64,000 bases of DNA from Prevotellaceae bacterium UBA4332 (GCA_002394365.1 DGTQ01000026.1:186887-250886), one strand, 5' to 3'; shown: positions 6,991-16,460, counted from the stretch's first letter. The notes: generated by a model from the sequence alone, not told the origin. A program made the numbers and translations.

Positions 6991-9585
6991 ATAACGACCA
7001 TCAAAGAGACTGAAAAAATAGAAGTATGGGGTGCCAGAACGCACAACCTCAAGAACGTGGACGTGCAGATTCCACGCAATAGCCTGACTGTCATAACGGG
7101 ACTATCGGGCTCGGGCAAGTCGTCGCTCGCCTTCGACACCATCCTTGCCGAGGGACGGAGGCGTTACATAGAGACATTCTCTGCCTACGCAAGAAACTTT
7201 CTCGGAAGCATGGAGCGTCCTGACGTAGATAAGATAACTGGACTCTCTCCCGTCATATCCATAGAACAGAAGACAACCAACAAGAATCCTCGTTCTACCG
7301 TAGGCACAACGACCGAGGTGTATGACTACCTGCGCCTGCTTTTCGCTCGTGCTGGTACGGCATACAGCTGGGTGACAGGCGAGAAGATGGTGAGATATAC
7401 CGAGGAACAGCTTACGGAAATGATACTGGACTCCTACGCAGGCAAGGGCATATACATACTCGCCCCTCTCGTGAGAAATCGTAAGGGCCACTATCGCGAA
7501 CTCCTCGAGCAGATGGCGAAAAAAGGTTTCTTGCAGATAAGGATAGACGAAGAACTGCAGGACATAGTGCCTGGCATGAAACTCGATCGCTACAAGAACC
7601 ACAACATAGAGGTTGTGGTGGACAAGCTGAAGGTGTCAGACCACGCCACAGAGGGCGAAGGCGACAAATCCAAGACCAGCCGACTACGCAAGAGCATAGA
7701 GGTAGCCATGCGCCAGGGCGACGGACTCATCATGATAATGGACAAGCAGACGGGAGAGGCAAAATACTTCTCAAAGCGCCTGATGTGTCCCACGACGGGC
7801 ATGGCATACAAAGACCCCGCACCAAACGTATTCTCCTTCAACTCTCCTGAGGGTGCCTGCCCCCTGTGCAAGGGCTTGGGCTTCCTTAGCGATGACGACC
7901 CTATGGCTGCTGCCACCAGTGGCAAGGGGAAGAACGACGATGAAACCGAGGAAAAAGAGATGCAGGTATGCCCTGCATGTAATGGTGCCAGACTGAACCA
8001 GGAAGCCCTGTCCTACAAGATATGGGACAAGAACATCTTCGAACTGGGCAACATGGACATAAGCGAACTGTACCCCTGGCTTGCAGAGGCACAGGAGCAT
8101 CTTGGCGAAAAAGAGCAACGCATAGCCGAAGAGATAATAAAGGAGATAAGGACCAGACTGAAGTTTATGCTCGACGTAGGTTTGAACTACGTGGCGCTCA
8201 ACAGGTCGTCCAAGACTCTCTCTGGAGGCGAAAGCCAGCGCATAAGACTTGCCACGCAGGTGGGCTCACAGTTGGTGAACGTGCTGTACATTCTCGATGA
8301 GCCATCCATAGGACTGCACCAGCGTGACAATGAGCGACTTATAAACTCCCTCAAACAGCTGCGCGACATGGGCAACACCGTGATAGTAGTGGAGCATGAC
8401 GAGGACATAATGAGAAATGCCGATTTCATCGTGGATATAGGTCCTGGTGCAGGAAGAAAAGGTGGACAGGTGGTATTTCAGGGTACGCCGATGGAACTGA
8501 TAAAAACAGACACCCTTACGGCATCCTACCTGAACGGTGACAGACAGATAGAAATACCACAGGAAAGGCGCAAAGGCAACGGAAAAACCATAAAATTATG
8601 CGGAGCCAACGGCAATAACCTCAAGAAAGTGGACGTGGAACTGCCCCTTGGCAAACTGATTGTCGTTACGGGTGTAAGCGGTTCGGGCAAATCAACCCTC
8701 ATAAACGAGACATTATTGCCCATTTTATCGCAACATTTCTATAAGTCACAGAAGAAGCCCATGCCCTACTCCACCATCGATGGAATCGACAATATCGACA
8801 AGGTGGTAAGCGTAGATCAAAGTCCGATAGGCAGAACGCCACGCTCCAATCCTGCTACCTATACGGGAGTGTTCTCAGACATAAGGTCGCTCTTTGTCAA
8901 TCTGCCCGAAGCCAAGATACGAGGCTACAAGCCTGGACGCTTCTCCTTCAACGTGAAGGGCGGCAGATGCGAAACCTGTGGTGGCAATGGCTACAGGACT
9001 ATCGAGATGAATTTTCTGCCAGATGTGTATGTGCCCTGTGAGGAGTGCCACGGCAGGCGTTATAATCGCGAAACACTCGAAGTGCGCTACAAGGGAAAGA
9101 GCATTGCAGACGTGCTCGACATGACCATCAACCAGGCTATAGAGTTTTTTGAACCGATACCACGAATAAAGCAGAAACTCAAGACATTACAGGATGTAGG
9201 TCTGGGCTACATAAAGGTGGGACAACCCAGCACCACACTATCGGGTGGCGAGAGCCAGAGAGTGAAACTCGCTACGGAACTTGCCAAGCGTGATACGGGC
9301 AAGACCTTCTATATTCTCGACGAACCTACAACAGGTTTGCATTTCGAGGACATAAGGATACTGATGAATATACTTCAGCGACTTGTGGACCGCGGCAACA
9401 CCGTGCTCATCATAGAGCACAACCTCGACGTAATAAAACTTGCCGACCACATAATAGACCTCGGTCCCGAGGGTGGCAAGGGTGGCGGAACCATCATCGC
9501 AGAAGGCACACCAGAGGAGGTGATAAAGAGCAAAAAGAGCATTACGGCAAAATACCTGAAGAAAATCTTGCTCACTTCGCAATAA
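6991..9585 (+). CDS. uvrA: Excinuclease ABC subunit A (nucleotide excision repair)
   Basis: UvrA is the damage-sensing ATPase of UvrABC. It shows two ABC modules, Walker A GLSGSGKSSLAFDT and GVSGSGKSTLINET, two LSGGESQR signatures, and zinc-binding pairs CPLC/CPAC and CETC/CEEC. The first canonical start in frame is GTG 7057, but the conserved UvrA N-terminus (EVWGARTHNLKN) is encoded upstream of it. The frame is open back to a stop at 6985 with no ATG, GTG or TTG, so I place the beginning at ATA 6991 provisionally. Either a non-canonical start is used or the original start was overwritten by the TATAAGG repeat array immediately upstream. At about 864 residues it is somewhat shorter than the roughly 940 usual for UvrA. 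lpxK follows on the same strand. Confidence 0.93.
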   Translation: MTTIKETEKIEVWGARTHNLKNVDVQIPRNSLTVITGLSGSGKSSLAFDTILAEGRRRYIETFSAYARNFLGSMERPDVDKITGLSPVISIEQKTTNKNPRSTVGTTTEVYDYLRLLFARAGTAYSWVTGEKMVRYTEEQLTEMILDSYAGKGIYILAPLVRNRKGHYRELLEQMAKKGFLQIRIDEELQDIVPGMKLDRYKNHNIEVVVDKLKVSDHATEGEGDKSKTSRLRKSIEVAMRQGDGLIMIMDKQTGEAKYFSKRLMCPTTGMAYKDPAPNVFSFNSPEGACPLCKGLGFLSDDDPMAAATSGKGKNDDETEEKEMQVCPACNGARLNQEALSYKIWDKNIFELGNMDISELYPWLAEAQEHLGEKEQRIAEEIIKEIRTRLKFMLDVGLNYVALNRSSKTLSGGESQRIRLATQVGSQLVNVLYILDEPSIGLHQRDNERLINSLKQLRDMGNTVIVVEHDEDIMRNADFIVDIGPGAGRKGGQVVFQGTPMELIKTDTLTASYLNGDRQIEIPQERRKGNGKTIKLCGANGNNLKKVDVELPLGKLIVVTGVSGSGKSTLINETLLPILSQHFYKSQKKPMPYSTIDGIDNIDKVVSVDQSPIGRTPRSNPATYTGVFSDIRSLFVNLPEAKIRGYKPGRFSFNVKGGRCETCGGNGYRTIEMNFLPDVYVPCEECHGRRYNRETLEVRYKGKSIADVLDMTINQAIEFFEPIPRIKQKLKTLQDVGLGYIKVGQPSTTLSGGESQRVKLATELAKRDTGKTFYILDEPTTGLHFEDIRILMNILQRLVDRGNTVLIIEHNLDVIKLADHIIDLGPEGGKGGGTIIAEGTPEEVIKSKKSITAKYLKKILLTSQ

Positions 9586-9598
9586 TTTTGTAATTTTG
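9568..9598 (+). promoter_or_regulatory. Promoter overlapping the end of uvrA, for lpxK
   Basis: Two back-to-back TAATTTTG boxes (9583-9590 and 9591-9598) with a TTG about 20 bases upstream of the second. The first box contains the uvrA stop codon. Confidence 0.55.
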
Positions 9599-9629
9599 TT
9601 GCACATTATTTATCTACATACCGTTCTCG

Positions 9630-10757
9630 GTGGAAGGCGATCATATAAAAATCAATCGTTGGCTGATGCCCCTCTCGTGGCTTTACGGCTTGGGAGTATG
9701 GGTGAGAAATCTGCTTTTTGACACAGGTGTGCTAAAGAGCAGGTCTTTCAACATTCCCGTTATTTCTGTGGGCAACATTACCGTCGGCGGTTCGGGCAAG
9801 ACACCTCATGTAGAATACATCCTCTCCCTCCTTCACAATCACGTAAGGACCGCCATGCTCTCCCGAGGCTACAAGCGCAAGTCGAAGGGATTTGTCCTGG
9901 CAGGCAACAATACCACCATGCAGGAGATAGGCGACGAGCCATACCAGATACACCAGAAATTTCCCAACGTCTTTGTGGCAGTAGATAAAGACCGCTGTCA
10001 TGGTATAGACACGCTACTCTCCTTGCCAGAGACAAAGGACATTGATGCCGTGGTGCTCGATGATGCTTACCAGCACAGGTACATCAAGCCTGGCATGAAC
10101 ATTCTTCTTGTGGATTACCACCGCATAATAACAGATGACACACTCCTGCCAGCAGGCAGACTGCGCGAACCTGTCAGTGGCAAGGACAGGGCAGACATGG
10201 TGATAGTGAGCAAATGTCCGCTGGACATAAAGCCTATGGAGTTTCGAGTGGTGCAGCGAAACCTCAATCTTTTTCCCTATCAGCAACTCTTCTTTACCGT
10301 AATAAGGTATCACGCCCTCTCCCCCGTCTTTATCGAGGCCAACCCTCTGAGGCAACCCGACCTAAACCTGCCACCAGAGAGAAACGAGGGCGTGCAGTTG
10401 CCACACGTGCTGCTGCTTACGGGCATCGCCTCTCCACGCCAGCTCATAGAAGATTTAACCCCACACTGCAAGGGGATAACCCCCATAAGTTTCGATGACC
10501 ATCACCAGTTTACCCCGTCTGATGCCGAAGCCATAAACTTCGCTTACAAGATGATAGAAAAACCCGCCATCATCGTTACTACGGAGAAAGACGCCATGAG
10601 GCTCCACAACGTAAAGACGCTCTCCAAGGGCGTAAGGGAGAATATCTATTACCTGCCCATAAGCATAGAATTTCTGCAGAATGAAAAAGGAAAGTTTGAC
10701 CAGATAATACTTGATTATGTACACAAAAATTCAAGAAACAGCCTCCTGGCTCAATGA
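9630..10757 (+). CDS. lpxK: Tetraacyldisaccharide 4'-kinase (lipid A biosynthesis)
   Basis: LpxK phosphorylates the 4' position of the lipid A disaccharide at the inner face of the cytoplasmic membrane. This 375-residue protein has the family N-terminus (INRWLMPLSWLYGLGVWVRN, the membrane-associated part), the P-loop VGNITVGGSGKTPHVEY, the LSRGYKR motif, DDAYQHRYI (the DDxxQH catalytic region) and TTEKDAMRL near the end. GTG 9630 is chosen because alignment with family N-termini begins here and no ATG lies upstream in frame. The 3' end overlaps the purine nucleoside phosphorylase by 41 bases, so the two are translationally linked. Confidence 0.93.
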   Translation: MEGDHIKINRWLMPLSWLYGLGVWVRNLLFDTGVLKSRSFNIPVISVGNITVGGSGKTPHVEYILSLLHNHVRTAMLSRGYKRKSKGFVLAGNNTTMQEIGDEPYQIHQKFPNVFVAVDKDRCHGIDTLLSLPETKDIDAVVLDDAYQHRYIKPGMNILLVDYHRIITDDTLLPAGRLREPVSGKDRADMVIVSKCPLDIKPMEFRVVQRNLNLFPYQQLFFTVIRYHALSPVFIEANPLRQPDLNLPPERNEGVQLPHVLLLTGIASPRQLIEDLTPHCKGITPISFDDHHQFTPSDAEAINFAYKMIEKPAIIVTTEKDAMRLHNVKTLSKGVRENIYYLPISIEFLQNEKGKFDQIILDYVHKNSRNSLLAQ

Positions 10758-11529
10758 GCGACACTCTTCCCGTCCCGAGGTAGCTATAATCCTTGGCACG
10801 GGACTTGGTTCCATAGCCGACGAGATAGAACCTGAAGTAGAGATAAGCTATAAAGACATACCACACTTCCCCGTTTCCACCGTCGAGGGGCACGAGGGCA
10901 AGCTCATATTCGGAAAATACGCAGGCAAGGACATCCTCGCCATGAAGGGGCGCTTCCATTACTACGAGGGCTACTCCATGCAGGAGGTAACTTTCCCAGT
11001 GCGTGTCATGCACGAACTGGGCATCAAGACGCTCTTCGTCAGCAATGCTGCTGGAGGTTCCAACCCCACTTTTCACGTGGGCGACCTTATGATTATCACC
11101 GACCACATCAACGCCTTTCCAGAAAACCCGCTGCGCGGCAAGAACATACCTACAGGTCCACGTTTCCCTGAAATGAACGGAGCCTACGACGCACAGCTCA
11201 TCCAACTTGCCGACAGCATCGTCAAGGAGCAGAATATCTCTGGTGTAGTACACGGCGTGTATTATGGTACACAAGGTCCTTCCTACGAAACACCAGCCGA
11301 ATACCGTGCTTTCCATATCCTCGGAGCAGATGCCGTAGGCATGAGCACCGTACCCGAGGTAATAGTAGCACGCCATAGTGGCATCAAGGTCTTCGGCGTT
11401 TCCGTCATCACCAATATGGGACTATCAGACCATCCCGTCTCAGTATCTCACGAAGAGGTGCAACAGGCTGGTGAGCAGGCAGGCAAACGACTGAAGATGA
11501 TTATCAAAGCGATGCTGTGCAAGCTTTAG
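10717..11529 (+). CDS. Purine nucleoside phosphorylase (inosine/guanosine type)
   Basis: Phosphorolytic cleavage of purine nucleosides to base and ribose-1-phosphate (trimeric PNP family, purine salvage). It shows the phosphate-binding ILGTGLGSIADEI, the GRFHYYEGYSMQEVTFPVR block, the SNAAGGSNP loop, the PSYETPAEYRAFHILGADAVGMSTVPEV substrate region and the SVITNMG segment. Length (270 residues) is usual. ATG 10717 is chosen over an in-frame TTG two codons upstream. It overlaps lpxK by 41 bases and is followed by a 127-base gap, containing CCCTCTCC/GGAGAGGG inverted stretches, before thiL. Confidence 0.93.
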   Translation: MYTKIQETASWLNERHSSRPEVAIILGTGLGSIADEIEPEVEISYKDIPHFPVSTVEGHEGKLIFGKYAGKDILAMKGRFHYYEGYSMQEVTFPVRVMHELGIKTLFVSNAAGGSNPTFHVGDLMIITDHINAFPENPLRGKNIPTGPRFPEMNGAYDAQLIQLADSIVKEQNISGVVHGVYYGTQGPSYETPAEYRAFHILGADAVGMSTVPEVIVARHSGIKVFGVSVITNMGLSDHPVSVSHEEVQQAGEQAGKRLKMIIKAMLCKL

Positions 11530-11656
11530 TTACAAGTTCCCCCCCAAGGGGGAGAGACTCCCTCTCCTTCTTTGCAGGCAAAGCCAACAAGTTGGAGCGG
11601 GGAGAGGGATGGGGAGAGGTCTCAATCTTTAATCTTCAATTTTCAATATAACAAAA

Positions 11657-12703
11657 GTGGATATTTCAAAACTCGGAGAATTTGGTCTCATAGACCACAT
11701 AACAAAAGACATAGAAATAAAGAACCCCTCTACCATCAAGGGCGTGGGTGACGATTGCGCCGTACTCAGTTACGGGGCAGACCTTCAAACCCTCGTCACC
11801 ACCGATATGCTCATGGAGGGAATACACTTCGACCTCACCTACGTCGATATGCGCACCCTTGGCTATAAGTCGGCTATGGTAAACATCAGCGACATCTTTG
11901 CTATGGGTGGCACGCCGCGCCAGCTTACAGTGTCAATAGCCCTCTCCAAGCGTTTCAGCGTAGAGGACGTAGCCGATTTCTATGATGGTTTGAAAGCAGC
12001 CTGCCAGAAGTGGAACATCGACATCATTGGTGGCGACACGACTTCCTCCAAGACAGGTCTTGCCATCTCCATCACCTGCATAGGCGAAGCACGAAAAGAA
12101 GATATCATCTATCGTAGCGGAGCCAAGGAGACCGACCTCGTATGCGTATCTGGTGACCTCGGTGCTGCCTATATGGGATTGCAGCTCCTCGAGCGCGAAA
12201 AGACCGTCTATTACGAGATGCTCAAAGAAGGCAAGCAGAAGCAGGACGATATGTGGACACCCGACTTTGCAGGAAAGGAGTACATCATCCAGCGTCAGCT
12301 ACAGCCTGAAGCACGTGGCGACATTCTGGCACAACTGCGCGAAGCAGGCATACGACCTACCTCCATGATGGATATTTCCGACGGACTATCATCTGAACTG
12401 CACCACATCTGCAAACAGTCTGCCACAGGATGCCGCATCTACGAGAAGAACCTCCCCATAGACTATCAGACAGCCCTCATGGCAGAAGAACTCAACATGA
12501 ACGTAACGACCTGCGCCCTCAACGGAGGCGAGGACTACGAACTGCTCTTCACCTGTCCCATAGGCGACAACGACAAACTACAGTCTATGGAGGGCATCAA
12601 GGTAATCGGCTATATCACCAAGCCAGAACTCGGACTCAAACTCGTTTCTCGCGATGGCAATGAGTTTGACCTCCTCGCTCAAGGATGGAATCATGGGGCT
12701 TGA
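11657..12703 (+). CDS. thiL: Thiamine-monophosphate kinase
   Basis: ATP-dependent phosphorylation of thiamine monophosphate to thiamine diphosphate, the last step of TPP synthesis. Features of the PurM/ThiL fold are the GVGDDCAVLSYG metal/phosphate loop, VTTDMLMEGIHFDL, YKSAMVNISDIFAMGG, DIIGGDTTSS, MMDISDGLSSEL and NGGEDYELLFTC. Length 348 is normal. The start is GTG 11657; upstream codons (ATA ACA AAA) contain no canonical start, a situation similar to uvrA but less severe because the GTG precedes all conserved residues. TPP is needed by IorA elsewhere in the window, though no regulatory link is seen and no TPP riboswitch is visible upstream. Confidence 0.93.
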   Translation: MDISKLGEFGLIDHITKDIEIKNPSTIKGVGDDCAVLSYGADLQTLVTTDMLMEGIHFDLTYVDMRTLGYKSAMVNISDIFAMGGTPRQLTVSIALSKRFSVEDVADFYDGLKAACQKWNIDIIGGDTTSSKTGLAISITCIGEARKEDIIYRSGAKETDLVCVSGDLGAAYMGLQLLEREKTVYYEMLKEGKQKQDDMWTPDFAGKEYIIQRQLQPEARGDILAQLREAGIRPTSMMDISDGLSSELHHICKQSATGCRIYEKNLPIDYQTALMAEELNMNVTTCALNGGEDYELLFTCPIGDNDKLQSMEGIKVIGYITKPELGLKLVSRDGNEFDLLAQGWNHGA

Positions 12704-12749
12704 ATAAAGTATAAAGTATAAAGTATAAGGTATAAAGTATAAAGTATAT
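12704..12749. repeat. TATAAAG/TATAAGG tandem array between thiL and the nucleotidyltransferase
   Basis: Six degenerate heptamers begin directly after the thiL stop and run to the ATG at 12750. Same family as 6915-6987 and 44624-44672. Confidence 0.8.
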
Positions 12750-13673
12750 ATGAAACCAACACTCTTTCTCCTTGCTGCAGGAATGGGAAGCCGCTATGGT
12801 GGCTTGAAGCAGCTCGACGGCGTAGGTCCTAATGGTGAAACCATCATGGACTACAGTATTTACGATGCAATAAAGGCAGGCTTTGGCAAAGTCGTATGGG
12901 TAATACGCAAAGACTTTGAACAGCAGTTCCGCCAGCAGATACTCTCAAAGTACGAAGGCAAGATACAATGCGAACTCTGCTTTCAGGAACTTAACTCCCT
13001 GCCCTCAGGTTTCCAAGTGCCAGAAGGCAGACAGAAACCTTGGGGTACCAACCATGCCATCCTCATGGGAAAGGACGTCATAAAAGAGCCTTTCTGCGTA
13101 ATCAACTGTGACGATTTCTACAATCGTGACTGTTTCATGGTTATGGGCAAATACCTGTCCTCTCTCCCAGCTGATGCCAAAGGCAAATACGCTATGGTAG
13201 GTTTCCGCATAGGCAACACCCTCTCCGAGAACGGCACCGTCTCTCGTGGCTTGTGTTCCAAGGATGCAGAAGGCAACCTTACTACCTGCGTGGAGCGAAC
13301 AAAGATAGCACGTCAGGCAGACGGCACTGTGGCTTATCGCAAAGACAACAAGGAAGACGGCGACTGGGTGGCAGTAGATGAAAACTCACCAGTAAGCATG
13401 AATGTGTGGGGCTTCACCCCCGACTATTTCGAGTACTCCGAGCAGATGTTCCGCGACTTCCTCTCCGACCCAGCCAACATAGCCAACCCAAAATCGGAGT
13501 TCTTCATCCCTATGGTGGTCAACGATATGATAAACAAGGGAGTAGCCACCTGTAAAGTGCTTGATACCACCTCAAAGTGGTTTGGAGTAACCTACTCTGA
13601 AGACCGTCCCGATACCGTAGCACGCATAGCACAGCTGGTCAAGGACGGAGTATATCCCGAGAAGCTGTTTTAA
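12750..13673 (+). CDS. Sugar-nucleotide-type nucleotidyltransferase
   Basis: 307 residues with the NTP-transferase N-terminus LLAAGMGSRYGGLKQLDGVGPNGETIMDYS (GxGxRxxG nucleotide-binding loop and following Lys), INCDDFYNRD (metal-binding Asp pair) and a substrate region around VSMNVWGFTPDYFEY. These are features of the GlmU/RmlA superfamily; the exact sugar cannot be told. Bacteroidota homologues are often described as nucleotidyltransferases linked to capsule or cell-wall sugars. No partner sugar kinase is adjacent. The start is clear, with the simple repeat ending at the ATG. Confidence 0.8.
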   Translation: MKPTLFLLAAGMGSRYGGLKQLDGVGPNGETIMDYSIYDAIKAGFGKVVWVIRKDFEQQFRQQILSKYEGKIQCELCFQELNSLPSGFQVPEGRQKPWGTNHAILMGKDVIKEPFCVINCDDFYNRDCFMVMGKYLSSLPADAKGKYAMVGFRIGNTLSENGTVSRGLCSKDAEGNLTTCVERTKIARQADGTVAYRKDNKEDGDWVAVDENSPVSMNVWGFTPDYFEYSEQMFRDFLSDPANIANPKSEFFIPMVVNDMINKGVATCKVLDTTSKWFGVTYSEDRPDTVARIAQLVKDGVYPEKLF

Positions 13674-13720
13674 TTTTCGGAAGTAGAAAGGGAAGTAAAA
13701 AGGGAAGTAAAAATGGAAGG

Positions 13721-13808
13721 ACTCCGAGCTCTGTCAATGGTCTTTTAACCCCTCTAGGTCTCCCCGTTATCGGGGAGCAGAAACGCCTGAGCACCGTAGG
13801 AGCGCAAG
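13721..13808. repeat. Dispersed GCCTGAGCACC element, full-length copy in the 13674-13978 gap
   Basis: 88 bases: ACTCCGAGCTCTGTCAATGG ... TTTTAACCCCTCT ... CTCCCCGTTATCGGGGAG hairpin ... CGCCTGAGCACCG ... GGAGCGCAAG. It is flanked by GGGAAGTAAAAA-like repeats on both sides. The rest of this 305-base gap holds simple repeats (AACTCCCT units) and an imperfect dyad around 13920-13945; no gene is seen. Confidence 0.8.
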
Positions 13809-13978
13809 AAAAAGGGAAGTCTTCCAGCCAGTGAAGCTGGCTTAACTCCCTAAACCAAAGGTTTATAACTCCCCTTTTAACTTCATTCTATAACTCCCTA
13901 AACTTGAATTAGTAACTATTTTCGTAGCACGGAGTTTCGTTTTCGTAACAGCAGTGCACGAAGAATAAAAAAGATACT

Positions 13979-15013
13979 TTGAAAATAGAATTGTTAAGCG
14001 ATGCGCAGCTCTCGCAGTTGCGCACCATTCTCGATGACAGCCATAAAATCATTACTGTCTGCCACACCAATGCAGACGGCGATGCTATAGGTTCAATGCA
14101 GGCATGGGCAGAATATCTGCGCCAACGGGGCAAGGAAGTCTCTGTCATCGTGCCTGATATGTTCCCCGATTTTCTCCAGTGGTTGCCAGGAAATGACAAG
14201 ATTATCCGTTACGACAAGAAACGCGAAATCGTGGCAAACCTACTCGAGGAAGCAGACCTCGTATGCATCCTCGACTTCAACAGGCTCAGTCGTGCCACTG
14301 AGGAACTCGGCAATCTCATAGGCAGTTCGGGCAAACCTCTCATGCTCATCGACCATCACCTCGACCCTTGCGTTGATACTGTTTTCTCCGTCTCCTTCCC
14401 CCAGCTCTCCAGCACCTCGGAAGTCGTCTTTCGTCTTATCTGGCAACTCGGAGGCTACGAGGCAATGACGCGAAACATGGCTATCAACACCTACTGTGGC
14501 ATGATGACCGATACAGGCGGCTTCACCTATAACTCCACAGCCCCTGAGATATATTTCATCATCTCCCAGCTCCTTGTCAAAGGCATCGACAAAGACCGCA
14601 TCTACCGAAACATCTACCATGTCTTCAGCGCCGATCGCCTTCGCCTTACGGGTTACGTTCTCTATCAGAAACTAAAAATACTCACTCCCCTTCGCGCCTC
14701 CTACTATACTATCAGCAAGGCAGACCAGCGTCGTTTCCACTTCATGAAAGGCGATGCCGAGGGGCTTGTCAATATGCCATTGCAGATGAAGGGACATCGT
14801 CTCTCCATCTCTCTGCGCGAAGACAGTGAGAAACCAAACCTCATCTGGGTAAGCCTTCGTTCCGTAGATAATTTCCCCTGCAACGTAATGGCAGAGCAAT
14901 ACTTCAATGGCGGAGGCCACAAGAACGCCTCAGGAGGCAAACTCTTCTGTTCCCTCGCTGAAGCAGAGCAAATAGTTCGTACAGCCATTCAGGCATTTGC
15001 CAAACAACTGTAA
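13979..15013 (+). CDS. DHH-family phosphoesterase (NrnA-like oligoribonuclease/pAp phosphatase)
   Basis: 344 residues of the DHH/DHHA1 superfamily. Metal-binding motifs: CHTNADGDAIGS (about 28-39), LDFNRLSR, the DHH motif DHHLDP, MMTDTGGF, and the C-terminal DHHA1 GGGHKNASGG that binds substrate. Members of this subfamily degrade short oligoribonucleotides or c-di-AMP/pApA and dephosphorylate pAp; which of these applies cannot be told. The start is TTG 13979; the frame is open further upstream to a stop at 13946 but without an ATG or recognisable homology. Followed by a strong double-hairpin terminator. Confidence 0.88.
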   Translation: MKIELLSDAQLSQLRTILDDSHKIITVCHTNADGDAIGSMQAWAEYLRQRGKEVSVIVPDMFPDFLQWLPGNDKIIRYDKKREIVANLLEEADLVCILDFNRLSRATEELGNLIGSSGKPLMLIDHHLDPCVDTVFSVSFPQLSSTSEVVFRLIWQLGGYEAMTRNMAINTYCGMMTDTGGFTYNSTAPEIYFIISQLLVKGIDKDRIYRNIYHVFSADRLRLTGYVLYQKLKILTPLRASYYTISKADQRRFHFMKGDAEGLVNMPLQMKGHRLSISLREDSEKPNLIWVSLRSVDNFPCNVMAEQYFNGGGHKNASGGKLFCSLAEAEQIVRTAIQAFAKQL

Positions 15014-15041
15014 AAACTAAAAAAAATCCACCAAACATAAT

Positions 15042-15105
15042 TATACGCTCCCAAGAGCGTATAAATATCCCCACTCGATTTTGAGCGGGGATATATGTTT
15101 TTTTT
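15042..15105. terminator. Double-hairpin bidirectional terminator
   Basis: Two perfect hairpins: TATACGCTC/GAGCGTATA (15042-15063) and ATATCCCC-CTC/GAG-GGGGATAT (15065-15094), the second followed by a run of T. They separate the plus-strand DHH gene from the convergent aminotransferase. Confidence 0.85.
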
Positions 15106-16423
15106 ATCTGTCTGCCTTAAACTGCGATATACGCTGAGCGAAGAGTGATTCCTGGTCTGGGCGGAAGAAAGAAGTGCAGATGCGCACTCCCTCATAGGTG
15201 GAGCCCATAGTATTGAGAGGGAAAACTGCTATGCCGTAATACATGAGGGTGCGGGTGAGCTCAAGGCCTGTCATGCCTGGATAACAGACTGTGAAATAGA
15301 ATCCGTCGGCAAGGGGATTGCCCTGGTCGTTGTCATAGACGAGCTGGAAACCGTTGGCAAGGAGCACGTCTTTCATGAAACGTGCTCTACGTCCGTATTC
15401 CTTGACGTCGTCGAGGAAGTTGTAACTGCCGTCGCATGCTGCCTCCATAAGGGCTGCCATAGCTATCTGCACGCTGTGGGTGGTACCGCTGGAGAGTGTG
15501 TACATGAGTCGGTTGCAGAAGAAATTGCCAAACTCCCCTACCCCGAAGTTTTCTTGCAGAGGAGCATAGACACGGTGATAGAGCTGATTGCTGATGCAGG
15601 TTACGCCGATACGCTGTCCTGCATAGGAGAAGGCCTTACTGCCTGACACCCAAAGGACGTAGTTCTGGGTATAGCGTGCTACGGTTGCCTGATAGGGTGC
15701 CTGATAGGGATGTGAGAGATCCTTGCGGAAATCCATAGCAAAGTAGGCAAGGTCTTCGAGTACGAGCACGTCATACTTGGTGGCGAGCTTGCCTATGCCC
15801 TCAAGTTCTTCCTCGGTGAAGCATACCCACGAAGGGTTATTGGGGTTAGAATAGACAATACTGTTGATATTTCCCGCGCTGAGCATGGAGTCGAGTTTCT
15901 CTATGAGGGCTGCACCACGATAGTCGTGAATATCGAGACCTACGTGCTTCAGGCCGATGACATCGCACTGGGTGGTCTGCACGGGGAAGCCTGGCTGAAT
16001 GAGCAGGACTGTATCTTTCTTGCCGCCATCGCGCACGCCCATAGCGTGATAGATAGCTGTGAAAGTAGCATAGGTGCCTTGCATGGAGCCTGTAGTAGGT
16101 ATGCAGCAGAGGGGGTCTATATCAACGCCGATGAAGGCTTTGACAAATTCTGCTGCTGCCTTCTTGAGGCGTGGCATGCCTCCATTTGGAGGGTACTGCG
16201 TGGCGCAACCTGAGGCTAAAGCTTCTTGTTCTGCCTTGATGGCTATCTGTGAGGGCTGAAGTCCTGGCACACCCATCTCAAGATGGATGATGGGCTGGCC
16301 TGTCTTTTCTTCTAACTGGCGTGAGAGCGACTGTATGTCGCGTATGGTGGCTTGTGAGAAGTCACCGAGACCCATTTCGTTGATAGCCTCAGTGACTGTG
16401 TTATAGTTTAATGAAGTTGTCAT
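15104..16423 (-). CDS. PLP-dependent aminotransferase, class I/II (candidate aromatic amino acid aminotransferase)
   Basis: 439 residues of fold-type I. The PLP lysine lies in VSGSKAFSYAGQRIG, the cofactor-phosphate/Asn region in VYSNPNNPSWVCFTEEE, the Asp-Tyr region in VLVLEDLAYFAMD, and the C-terminal substrate Arg in YEGVRICTSFFRP. Such enzymes move the amino group of an amino acid to 2-oxoglutarate. Substrate cannot be read from sequence, but it heads a minus-strand neighbourhood with IorAB and two phenylacetate-CoA-ligase-type genes, which points to aromatic amino acids. The ATG at 16423 gives the usual N-terminus. Separated by 37 bases from the PaaK-type gene upstream. Confidence 0.85.
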   Translation of the reverse strand: MTTSLNYNTVTEAINEMGLGDFSQATIRDIQSLSRQLEEKTGQPIIHLEMGVPGLQPSQIAIKAEQEALASGCATQYPPNGGMPRLKKAAAEFVKAFIGVDIDPLCCIPTTGSMQGTYATFTAIYHAMGVRDGGKKDTVLLIQPGFPVQTTQCDVIGLKHVGLDIHDYRGAALIEKLDSMLSAGNINSIVYSNPNNPSWVCFTEEELEGIGKLATKYDVLVLEDLAYFAMDFRKDLSHPYQAPYQATVARYTQNYVLWVSGSKAFSYAGQRIGVTCISNQLYHRVYAPLQENFGVGEFGNFFCNRLMYTLSSGTTHSVQIAMAALMEAACDGSYNFLDDVKEYGRRARFMKDVLLANGFQLVYDNDQGNPLADGFYFTVCYPGMTGLELTRTLMYYGIAVFPLNTMGSTYEGVRICTSFFRPDQESLFAQRISQFKADR

Positions 16424-16460
16424 ATATTATAATAGTGTCTGTATGGCATTATAGGTGTTG

